From: Onchidella celtica
Lineage: Eukaryota > Mollusca > Gastropoda > Systellommatophora > Onchidiidae
Assembly: GCA_963931925.1 (NCBI GenBank)
Contig: OZ007581.1
Location: 29,478,198 to 29,542,197 of the forward strand
Reading direction: 5' to 3'
DNA: 64,000 nt
Notes under the pieces: generated by a model
The model's database searches: none
Told to the model about the DNA's origin: nothing
What the model saw: only the letters and a program-made list of their open reading frames with translations
Made by a program: the position numbers and the translations under genes
Shown: piece by piece, positions 35,301 through 47,300 of the stretch
Numbering within the stretch: the first letter of the stretch is position 1
Layout of the letters: each line of letters opens with the position of its first letter

Positions 35301-38300
35301 TCTGTGTGTTTTGACTGCACTGTATTTTGCTGAAGTGTCTCTTCTTGAAACCTCTTAGGTGAGAAAACTGGAAAACCAAAAAAACTGAAAGCAGCCACGC
35401 ATAAATTAAAAGCTGAAGCTTTGCGGAGATATCGCAAAAGGCATGCAAATGATGGGGAGAATTCTGCAGCAGAATCTGAATTGCAGGAACCTCCTGAAGT
35501 ATTAAATCAAATTGATGAAGATGAAGAAAATATAATGCTGGAGGACCAAGAGGATGATAGTCAGTATGATGAAATTGAAGAAGAAGACAGTGATCATACA
35601 GGAATGGAGAATCTAGAATTTGACAGTCAAAGAGATGAAGATGGTCACAGATCTAACTCAAGAAAAATCAGTGCAGATAATGAGGCAGAACTGTCTATCA
35701 AGCAGTCACCAATGCAGCAACAATTTGAAGAAAGAACTTTGGGCCCAGCAGATGAAGATAAAATTAATGAATCAAACGTAAGTGAGATCGCTGGCTCTGA
35801 TAAATGTCAGCCTGATATTGATGAGAACAACATGGGAGATATTACATCTAATGAGGGATCATATGCGATTATAAAACGTGCTGACAAGATCAATGATTCT
35901 GAAACACCCACTGATGGACATGTCTCTAGCAAATCGCATGGTGAAGTGGAAGGGATGCAAGCCACTAATGATATAGAGAAGGATAGCACAAATAGGCATT
36001 CGCAACGACGAGTTTCATTTGAAAAAGATCATAAGGAATCTTTGCCTCAGACCAATGAGAATGAGATTAATGAGACTGGAGAAGAGGTTGGACGTGAGAT
36101 CTCACAAAATATTGAGGAGGTAAGAAAAGAAAAATCTGGAAAGGGCATAGATGAAACACTAGAAGAGGACGTAAATGTATCTGAGTCTCATATTTCAGAT
36201 ATGAGAAGTGAACAAGAAACGTTGGATGCTGAAGAGAGGAAGTATGAGGGAAGAAAGATACCAAATGAAGGGGGGAAAGGTGATAGTGAGGACACAGGAA
36301 GCCTTAAGAGAAAGGTTAGGGGTCATAACCGTCATCGTATGTCGAAAGGAAGAATGAGCATAGGGTCACTAAACCCCATCGGTGAAACTAATTTTGATGA
36401 AAATGATGAGGAAAGAGGTGATCTTGAGGATGACAAGTCTAGAGATGTTGACAATAAAAGAAGCCTGAAAGGAGATGATGGAGAGATGAGGTTAACAAGA
36501 TATGCAACTAGAAATGAATTCATTCTTGAAAATGAAAAGAATAAGCAGGATTCGCCAGGGCCAACAGATCATGATATTGACAAAGATACTGCACTGACCA
36601 GAGAGGACATGAAAACAGACATGGGACCTCGGTCAATAGGAAAGCCAGCCACAGAATTACAGGAGACAATGATGTCGCAACAAGGATCAAGTGGGAGCAT
36701 ACTCTTGGGTATATCTTGCATTTGAGAAACCTCCCCCCCTGGTTTTGTTTCATATCTTCAGAGTGAACATTTCCATCCATGACATTTTATTTTCAAACTT
36801 TTGACTGTTATGCGAGAAACCTATAAAATCTATCTAATCCCTGTGTGAGTCCTATTGTTTATGTTATTGATTATGTTCTCTTGATGTATATTTGACTTTA
36901 CAGCTTGTGTGCAGTGATCAATCCTTACAGATGTTTGTTTTTTTTTATTGTATTATGTGTATTTTAAAGTCTGATGGGCTGTATTTATTATATATAGAAA
37001 TGCTTTTGTTTCACTAACCATATGGAAAATGGGCACAGTTCCTCAACAAGACACTGTAGTTGTTTATAATGATGAGCTGGAATCCAGTTTGATCCATAAA
37101 TGACTGCATAGATCAAATGCATTGGCCAAATACCATAGACTTGAACAAGCATCACATTGTTCGAAACTGATTTTCAATTTTGTTAAAATAGTGAAAAGGA
37201 GAAAATTCATTCAATTTCAAGTCAAGTTGTAGAATGGAATTGACGGAAGGCTTAAGGATATGACAAACTGCATATTTTATGTGTTACGATAAAAATGTAA
37301 AATTATTAAAAAGTTTTCTCCATTTCTCACATACATTATGTTTTTTAGTCCTACAGTGTACCATATTCATGTTCATGACACCCATATAGATCTATCCATT
37401 AACTCCTTGATTTAAATGATCATGTTACCTTTCTTTTTCCTTCCTTTGGATTATCCTGTAACCATGTCTGCATTTTAAACAAAATATTTACCAGCGACGG
37501 AGTAATTGTCTTGTATGGTAGATGGTAAAAGAAGTGTTGATCTTTCATCCATATATTTCTTGTGTTGACAGAAAGTTATATTTCTTATTCTCTCAAAATG
37601 TGTATTCGTACCTGTTGTTCAGAGTAAGTGTCTTGCATGGTGGATGGTGAAAGACATCTTGAACTTTCATTCATGTATTTCTTGTGTTGACAGAAAGTTC
37701 TATTTTTTATATCTCAAAATGCATACCTGTTATTTAGGATATTTAAAAAATATGATATATCAGAAATACCAGTCACATTGAATTTGTAGCACAGTTATTT
37801 GTGCTCCCCGTTCCCGACTATTTATCTCTTGGGATGCACTGTCATCCTATCCACATCCCCTTTAAATAGACCCCTTGACACACTGTATTAACAGCAAGAT
37901 CAACCAGATGCACCAATGTATTTCCATCTCTTGCAAATTATTTGTACATAAAATAGTGAATGAATCAAAACAATAACCAAATCTATTATAAAAAAAAAAC
38001 TCGCTTTTTTTGTAAAAGCCGTAGCTCGGCTATCTGTGCACCAATCGAGCTCAAATTTTGCATACAAATTTCTTTTGGTCTGAAGTTGATTCCTTGCTAC
38101 ACTCATTGCTGAACACTCTCCGTAAGTATTTTTTTGAACTACGCAAATTTGCATTTGTTCCAAATAAATACCATCCGGGCGTGAGTTTTTATGTGGCATG
38201 ACGTCACTGAATTTGCGGTCCACCGTGCGATCTCAACGTCCGGTTCCCCAAATTTGAAACCGTGCTTCCGAGTCCATTCATAACATTCGCGGTTCTTGCT

Positions 38301-41300
38301 GCACTTTGCTGTGCCAACGGTCAAGTAATGCTCCCTCCATTGCAGCCACCCCCAGACCTACTCACAACACTTTTCACTTCCCCCCCCCCCCCCCCCCCCC
38401 CGCGATTTTCGCGGGTTCAATACTTGTATAAATAATATATATAAAGTAATATTTTAAGCTTAAGCTTATTTAGTAACTCCATTGCTCTGTAATGGAGGGG
38501 ACCAACAAGCTGAACATAAAATAACATTGTATAGAGAGATAACTTTCAGTGATATTTACTTATTTATACTTTTCTGAATTTCAACAGATTTTTCTTTTCT
38601 AACCGTAGACTGAACAGATATTTGAGTCTCCCATTCTTGAACAAATAATTGTACCAATAACTTATTGTTTGCATGTGTTAACAAACATATAACTATCTCT
38701 TTTCTTTCCATATGTGTTACAAATCTACTAACATGGAAAACAACATAGATTCTGTTACACCACACAGTATACATATTGAGAAAATCAGATAATTGCATTT
38801 TACAAAATGTTGATAGATAAAAATTGGAGATTGATAGCTCGTGTGATACTGAATTAAAATAGTACCAATAATTCATTGCACATATATCACGTTACATAGC
38901 ACTTTGTTTACAGAGGAAGACGTGACCCTAAAAACAAATCTCAAACGATACATTTGATAAAGGCATACACTAAAGTCAGGTGACGGGAACTTGGTAAATC
39001 TTCACTGCAGTTTTCACAGAGCAGAAAAAAAAAAAATCTCTGATTGATTGTCAACGTTTTTAGACATGCAGTAAGAGTCTAGGCAATACTGATGTATAGT
39101 ATAATAGTGCTGTTGCTACCTAATAGATGTGCAAGCAAATACAAATATTATTATATCTTGAACTTTAAAGTTGTCCTGTAAACTGTAGATGATGAATGCT
39201 CAGCTTAACTAGGAAAACATAAATGATTTTTATACAAATCCTAGTGGTGATGGGTGTGTCCTGTTTAGAAATTTTTGTACATATGGCTTTTATTCCTCTG
39301 TTCTGAAGGAGATATAATGGGAGTCTTACTCAATATAGTCCTTTTTGGTTTTTTTTCAGAGGGATCCACAGATGTAGCACCACCTTTGGGAGAGTCTGCA
39401 CCAGGTAAGGTATTGACAGTACAAAGGCTGTTTTTCAACATAATAATGTGTGTGTGGTTTGCCCGTGTGGAAGAGAGAGAAATAATAAGGACTAATAAAC
39501 AAGGTATGGTAGTTGAGAAAAAAAAAACCCAACAGGGAGACAGAGACTGAAAAGGCAGGAAACAATAAAGAAAAGATACAGAAAGTCAACAAGAATAGTA
39601 TGATTAACACAGGAAAATATAATTAATTATCGATAAAATTGAAAATGCTATGGCAGTGCCAAGAAAAGTAATTCTTCCAGATGTTTTTTAAATGCAACAT
39701 TTAAGTTAATATTTTTAGAAATATTGCTCAAGGTAATTAAGAAAAAAGTCACCAGCTTTTCTTTGTTGGCTTTTATGTTAAGATCAAACTTATAGAAAAT
39801 ATACTTTGAAGCAGCAAATTGGTGGAAACTCATCTATACGTCTACAGACTAGACTTTGGGGTTTGGGTTTGGGGGAAGAGTCAGTGATGAACTAATGGGA
39901 CATATTATTTACTTTCTTGAGAATTTGTTGATTTAAGTTTTTTTTTTACTGTTCACCTGATTTATTTATGAAACATGGATTATTTCTAGTGACACTAATG
40001 TATACATGATTCCAAGAAAAATCATTAAGTGGATACTGGTAAATTTTCCCATGTAATCATTGTTATTACTTTTTATAGAAGTAACTTAAGGTCAGACACA
40101 ATAATCCAATAAGTAGAAATCAAGAAGTCGTAGTTTGTAAGTCTCAAGAAGGCTGATTTAAAGAAGGGCTTCACTTTTTTGGAATCTAATAGTAAAAGGT
40201 GGATTTGAATTTAGGGGAAAGTTGTAAATTTGAGGTTGTTGCTTTAAGGCCAAACTTTTTGAGAGAAGCGATATAATAAGTTCTTATGGATGGTTTATGT
40301 AGTTCAATGGAATAGCCAAACAGAGTCACCATCAAACTGTTGTTGATGTAGGAGTTATTGTAATCACACATGAAAGAGAAGAAAATAAACAAACAAAAGT
40401 GAATAACCACTTTGACCCATTTTCTATGGTGTTTCTATAGTATGTAGAGCACCCCCCAAAATGTTTTCCCTTTCCTTTAAACCCTAGCACTGATGTAAAA
40501 TTTGACTATTAAACCAATTTCTGACTTGTTAAATAAGTGATTGAGACAAAATATTGTATTTTAAACCTACATGCAGAGCACATTATGCATCATTTTGATT
40601 GAGTCCAGAAACTCTTTTCAGAAACAAAAAACCAAAGAAAACACGTTAATAATACAGTCAATTAGACACTACGAGATACGCCATGCATACTTTTAGCAAC
40701 TTACGACAAAGATTCATATGGAGCCACCACACCTTTCATTCATGTTGTGTGCTTTTTTGTGTTTCAACTAACGAATAACCAAACAGCTGACCAAACTGAA
40801 GTAGACAATGAAGATGGAGCTCAAGAACCTCCAGCCAATCAGGATGTGGAAGACAAGGAAGAGGAAGCACAAGAAGCTGAAGAGCAAGGCCAGGAAGAGG
40901 AAGGCGATGCTAAAGCTGAGGGGGAAGAAGAAGAAAAAGAAGAAAAGACTCCAGCAGATGGAACAGAACAAAATGAAGCCGATGAAGATGATAAAAAAGA
41001 CGATGGTGATGATGAGAAACAAGAGGTTGATGATGATGTATCTCCACCTACCATAGACAGCAGTAAGAGAATTGCTATGCAGCTTAGGTTTAGAGTAGAA
41101 TTAGATCTAGCACTTTCTTATTTCACATTGGGGTATAGACGAACAGTGGCACAGCATCAAGAGTTGATTTCATTAGTGATTATGTTCCTGTACTGCTAGA
41201 GAGTAATATTCACACAGTAGAGGTACAAGTAGACCAATGTGCAGCAAGTGGAATTTACAATAATATGTGCACAGCACAATTTGTTTAATGATTTCCTTGA

Positions 41301-44300
41301 AAACTATTTTTCAGTGCGATCAGATGCAGTCGTCAGTACGGGAAGATAAAATAGATCAAACTGAACCTTCAATAATTTTCGTGAATGAATTTTCTGTGAT
41401 GATATACCGAATCTGAAAGTTATACATACTGTAATTAATGGAGGAGTAGCGACAGACATGCTGCGGTGTTATAAAGTTTCTCTTTTATTGATACGAAATA
41501 GATTTCAATAGATACCCTGGCCGTTGTCATGGCATTCTGCAGAAACAAATCAGTGAAACTGACAAATTGAATTTTTAAAATTTGTTCATTCTAGCCATTG
41601 GAAGTAAAACACATTTTGTTGTCTTCGGCACATGGATATCTGAATGTTTTTTTTTTTTTTTGGTTTTGTTTGGTTTTCTAAATTTTCACTAATGTTGGTG
41701 TTTCTCTTCACATTTGTGAAAATGCACATATTTCGTGAAAGATCACTTGCACAGTTTGATTGGACTGAAGTGGTGTCAGTATAATATGTTGATATATTGT
41801 AATAGATTTCACTGTCTAACTTACGAACATTAATGTTGATTCCCATCCTCTTTTTAGTGTCACCAGCAAGTATTCTTATGCTAGTATTGCATGGCTCCTT
41901 CATTTTGTAGAATTCATACTGTCTTCCATTTCACAAACCTACATGCCAATGACTTTCTAACTTTACAGGAGAACTTGTCAAAGTTTTTATCACTTTTGTT
42001 ATTCTTGGATGTTGCAAAAACATCTCTGCTCTTAACTTCAAAACTGTTCAAGATAATGATAAGTCACTTTGTGAGAATATAGATCTGGCTGCAATCAGTG
42101 TTAAGCTAGTCATGACTCAAAAGCACTAAAATCATTAATACGCCAGTATATGACATAGACAATAAGTAGTAATTTTATATTTTTCATATCATTACGGGTG
42201 ACTGTTTCAAAAATGATCTGATACCAATTATTGATATTAACTCTTTAAGACCGGAGTTATTTTTGTGTTTGGACGGACTTTTTTTATGCACCGTATTTAC
42301 AGACAATGCAGTGTGCATTGGTCCATCACTTTAGGTTAGACCTAGCGACGCAGTGTGCATTACTCTGATCTTATACAGTTAAGCATACTACATTAAAGAT
42401 AATAAAGTGATGTTAATATTAATGTAAGTTATTAAACACAGATGCAGATTCTTTTTCTCCTCTTAGTATTGTTATTAAGTGTTTCTATACACTGATCTCA
42501 GATTTTGGAGAAGCGCTATTTAGCCTATACATCTTTCTCTTCCTCTTCCTCCTTTTCTTCCTCTTCTTTCTTCTCTTTTCCAGCTTTTTTTCCCCTCCGC
42601 CTTCTTTTCTTCCTCTGCCTTCTTCTTTCTCCTCCTCTTTCTCTTCCTCTGTCTCCTCTTCCTTCTCTTCCTCTCCCTCCTCGTCTTCTATCTCTTCCTC
42701 CTCTTATTTTTCAGTCATCCCATGCTGCCATCAAATGTAGAGCAATTAATTGCAAAACATGACAAATGATGAGAGGCATGATACTGCTTTAAAATTTAAA
42801 GTGAAAAAAAACAACAACAGATTTTTAATGAAATGTAATAGGCAATGGATTCATGATGATGATTATGAAAGATAAGATTAAAAACAATTAATTCCTTTCT
42901 GTTCACCTTACAAAGGTCAACAAGGAGAGACAGAAGCTCCAGCTGAAGAGGCTCAAGGTCAGGCAGAGGTTACAGAGGAGCAAGGTCAGGCTGAGGCCAC
43001 TGAAGGTCAGGCTGAAATCACTGAAGGACAGGGTCAAGCAGAGGTCCAGCAGGAACAAGGTCAGGCTGAGGCCACTGAAGGGCAGGCTGAAGTCACTGAA
43101 GGCCAGGGTCAAGCAGAAGTCTCAGAGGAACAGGGTCAGGCTGCAGTCACAGAGGAGCAAGGTCAGGTGGAGGTGCCAGCTGGTGAAAATGCTGAAGATG
43201 AAGGACAAGTGCAAGCAGAAGCCCCAGCACCTGACACAGCTGCTGAACCTGCAGCACAAGAAGGTCAGTTCTAGCAAAAATACTACATACAAATAAGATG
43301 AGACACCTAGCATGTTTCGCGTGCACAGATTTTGCACTGCCACCTACTGGCAAATGCGCAGAAGTCATGAACAATGCCGTATTTTAAAGAGCCAATATAG
43401 GGTAAATACTGAATTTTGTTCATTGTTCAGCTGTTCCTGTGGGCCTTGACTGAGTCACTTGTTTTGTAATTATAACTTCAGTCGCTTTAGGAAAACTGGT
43501 TTTTTTTATTTTAAAATTATTTTTTTTTATTCGCAGTGGCAGTGTAACAAGTCTGCATCATTCATTTATCATTCTATCAAGTATTCTTTTCATGCAATGC
43601 GTCATGGGCCCTGCCCCCCAAACAGTGTGCAAAATGTATGCACGATTTTTTTAGAGGCGCGAAGAAGAGAGTGTCTCAACTTATTGTATCAATCCAGTAT
43701 CTTTGGTTCTAGTCTGTTGAAGAGCTGGAGATCAAACAGTCCCCAGCTTCAATAAAAATTAATTGCACAGACTCACTTTGCATACAACCAGGCCAAGAAG
43801 GGGGTGGGGCTAGGTGGGCTAGTTGACATGGGCCTATGATATTGAGGGGGCCTACTCCCCCTGAAAGAGGCAGAGGAAGGAGGTTGGGGGGGGGGGGGAG
43901 GCGCTTGTGCTTGCCTGTATAGTAGGTATCAAGAGGTTTTGTTGACAGATGCAGTTTATTGTTATCACAATATATCTGACTTTTAACCTGTGTGTGTATT
44001 TCAGCAGTACCAGATGCAGCCGTGGGTGATACTGACTTTGGAGATGCTGCCAGTGCTGGTAGGTTGTGGCTTAGTAAAAAAACAGAAGTGAAGCACAGTA
44101 TAAATGTATCGCCCTGACATTAACCAGTGTCAGAAAATGGGATATTCTAGTATTGTTTCACAGAATTTCATTGCAGTGAGCTGCATTTTCCAACTTAAGG
44201 GGAGGCGGTCATGATCAGGGCTACAGATGACATCTAATGGTCTGAATGCATATTTGTTATATTCCATATCATATTTCTGGCAAATTATGAGGACAGAACA

Positions 44301-47300
44301 ATGTTTTCTGCGGTTTTCACAATAACATTAGGTTCGGTGACTATGTTTAGAGTGTTGCATAGTCATTTTTGACATAATATAAAGAACACTGTATCTCAAA
44401 AAGTTTTCATGCTAGAAAGCTGAAATTTGCTGCAAAATTATATCTTTATGCTATCTATGACCCTACAAAAGGATATCTTGATGTTCTACATACTTTTTTG
44501 ATTAAGGTATTTTCTCTGATGCTGACAATTTGAGTCCCGCAAATGTCAGTGCCTGCCAATTTCAAATGGACCTACCTCAAAAATAAAACCAATTTTTAAC
44601 AAAAGCTTCTGTCAAGTCAGAGGTACATATGAACTGATTATTCTGTGAAAATTTTAGGCTTATTTGATAAGAACTTTTTGAGATATGGTGTTCTTTGTGT
44701 GCCACCGACTGACGAAAACAAGGATTTGAGAAAAATGGCAAAAACGATTATGACATATAATTCCAAGAAGAAATCATGCACACAGATGAGAAAACTCTTC
44801 ATTTTCTTATTATTACATTATCCCATGCTAAAAAACACTTGAGCACAAAACAATAGATCAAATTTTAAGAGTCTTACCACACAAGAAAATAACCCAACCC
44901 CCTTAACCAAACGTATGCAAAAATGTGAAGTCTTATTAACCTCAGTCTCCATCTCCCGGAAAATAAAATTCCCCATACAGTTCTTTCAGTCTTTCTTCTT
45001 CTCTTTCTTTTGCTTGGGCTTTACTCTCTCTCCATTTCTTGGCTGCCTCTGTACTGGCATTCTCTGCTTTCAGTATCCTGATGTGGTCTCGCTTTTGGCC
45101 CCTCTGCACCGTTTCGAAACCAATCGGCAAATTCAGTGCCTCTAAAAAGTTTCTTGAAGATGTGCATCCAAATTTGAATTCACCCACTCCTACAGTAACT
45201 GCTATCTCCACTCTTTTCCTGGTGGCAAATTGGTGCTTAGGGCATTCAGTAAGACCTTTCAAACGGTATATCGGTTGTCAAGGTACGACAATCGTGTTTC
45301 GCACAATTCAGCGTGCTTTCGGGGCACATTTTGGCATTTTCGTAAATATTTTTGCAGACCCCACCTCACCTCAAAGGCCATTTTAGGCACTTTCTGTTTG
45401 TCTGATGGCAATGGGACATGTCCTATTCGATTCAGAAGATATTTTTCTATGAGAATCGATAAAAATCTCAAAATCGATATTCTAAAGGTTATTGAGTCAA
45501 GTTCGCCCATACCCACGCCCGTGGATCCCCTTAAACTCTGTTTCAGCAAATTGTAAAGAGCTCAATAAAAAAAAAAACAAGTTAAATTATTCACAGTTAT
45601 TTTCTGGTGACAGGGGATAAGTAGAAAATTTGTTAAGTGCCTTTTGTACAGTAGAATATGAACTAAAAAGACTAAAAAATGAAGAAATAAAAGAGACATC
45701 ATTGCAAAATTAAGAAAGAAAGAATATATGAGAGCTAGTGAAGAGAAGGAAGTAAAAAAAAAAAAAGATGGAGGCATAGTGGAAAGAAAAAAGATGTGAA
45801 GAAAGAGACAAGGGAGGGAGTAAAGACAGAGGGACTGAACGAAAGGAGAAAGCGAAAAGAAAGAGGAATTGCATGCTTTATTTGGATTGCAAGATTTAAG
45901 TTTTCTTTTCATTTTATCTTGCCTGTTAGCAAAACTGTACATCCACACGATTCCTTGCTCAATAATGCAAGATTTAGATCTGTAACTTGGATAAATTCCA
46001 ATTTCTAACCATGTTTGAATTTGCCACAGATGCCAAGAAAGAAGGGGATGCGGAGGCTCCAAAGGAGGAAGGGGAAGACAAAAAAGAGGATAAAGAAGGA
46101 GGAGAAGGTGAAGGACAAGAGAAAACGGATGATGAAGGCGGAGTAGGGGAGCAAAAGGTGGACGAAGAGAAGAAAGATGAAGTTGATGGAGAGAAAGAAG
46201 GAGAGGGTGAAGAAACGAAAGAGGAAGAAGATGAGGAGGAAAACAAGATTGCTGCAGATTTCTATTACAACTTTGAGGAGCACGCATCCAAACCTGTGGT
46301 AGCTCAGGACTCAGGCTTGCCTTTGAACATGCTGGAGCTGCAGTAAGTTGACATTTCTTGATAGATGTGATTTCATCCTCTAAAACCATCCCAGCCAGCG
46401 TCCCCTAGATCAGTCCGATGTAGATTTCCTTAGGGTTGATGAGTTTATCGTAGGGGTGAATGCCCTACATCAAACTGACATTGGTGGTATGTCGTAACCT
46501 GCGGATCTGTATAAGAACACTGTCATTCTTATGAGCAATCTTGATGTCAGTCCTACACTTTGGATAACTGGAGAGTTGCTGGCTGAGATGTGTCAGTCTT
46601 CAAAATTTAACCTTTTCATATCACCCCCATACAATGTTTGAGCGACCCACATACAACCAATGAATATGCTGCACTCATGTAGTGACTCTTCGCCTGACCT
46701 TTCATGCAGCACAACTGAAACCCTGAGTTGCAAATTTTTTGCATTGTACACTTTTCAATGTACGTTTGCATACAGAACACATTATTTTCCGGTCTCCTAC
46801 TCTTTATAACCTGTACACTGATACTGCTCCCTTGTTGTATGTTTATCGGGAGATTTTTTTTTTTGATTTTCAAATTAATCCCAAAATTGTGCATCTACAG
46901 GGAATTATTGCTATAAAATAAGGGCATTTAGAGGGAAGATGAAATGCATGCGCTGTATGAAGTGAAAATGTTAAGATGTTACTGTATATCAAAATTTTAT
47001 GGAGCTGAACTCTTATTCAGATCAGTTAGTTCTATATTCAAGAGGAAGCAGTACTTTGAATTGTAAAAAATTCATGCATGAGTGATATATAGGTCTATTT
47101 TTATTTGTTTAGACACCCCTATGGTTATAACTAGATTGCTATTGTGAAAAGAGGTAAATTATATTATTTGTAAACTGATATATCTATTTTCATTTGCCTA
47201 GACACTCCTATGGTTATGACTGCAAGAGAAGAAACAACCTTCATCTGATGGATGAGAGCACTGTGATTTTTGCGGCCGGCAACTTAATACAGATTCTAGA

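Noticed and set aside
40808-41056. Lys/Met-rich ORF in the +1 frame over CFAP44 exon 4
   Set aside because: Shadow frame of the Glu/Asp-rich exon; composition follows from GAA/GAT codons read out of frame.
45562-46389. 275-residue minus-strand ORF, Leu/Ser/Pro-rich
   Set aside because: Antisense shadow of the acidic CFAP44 exon 7 and neighbouring purine-rich intron.
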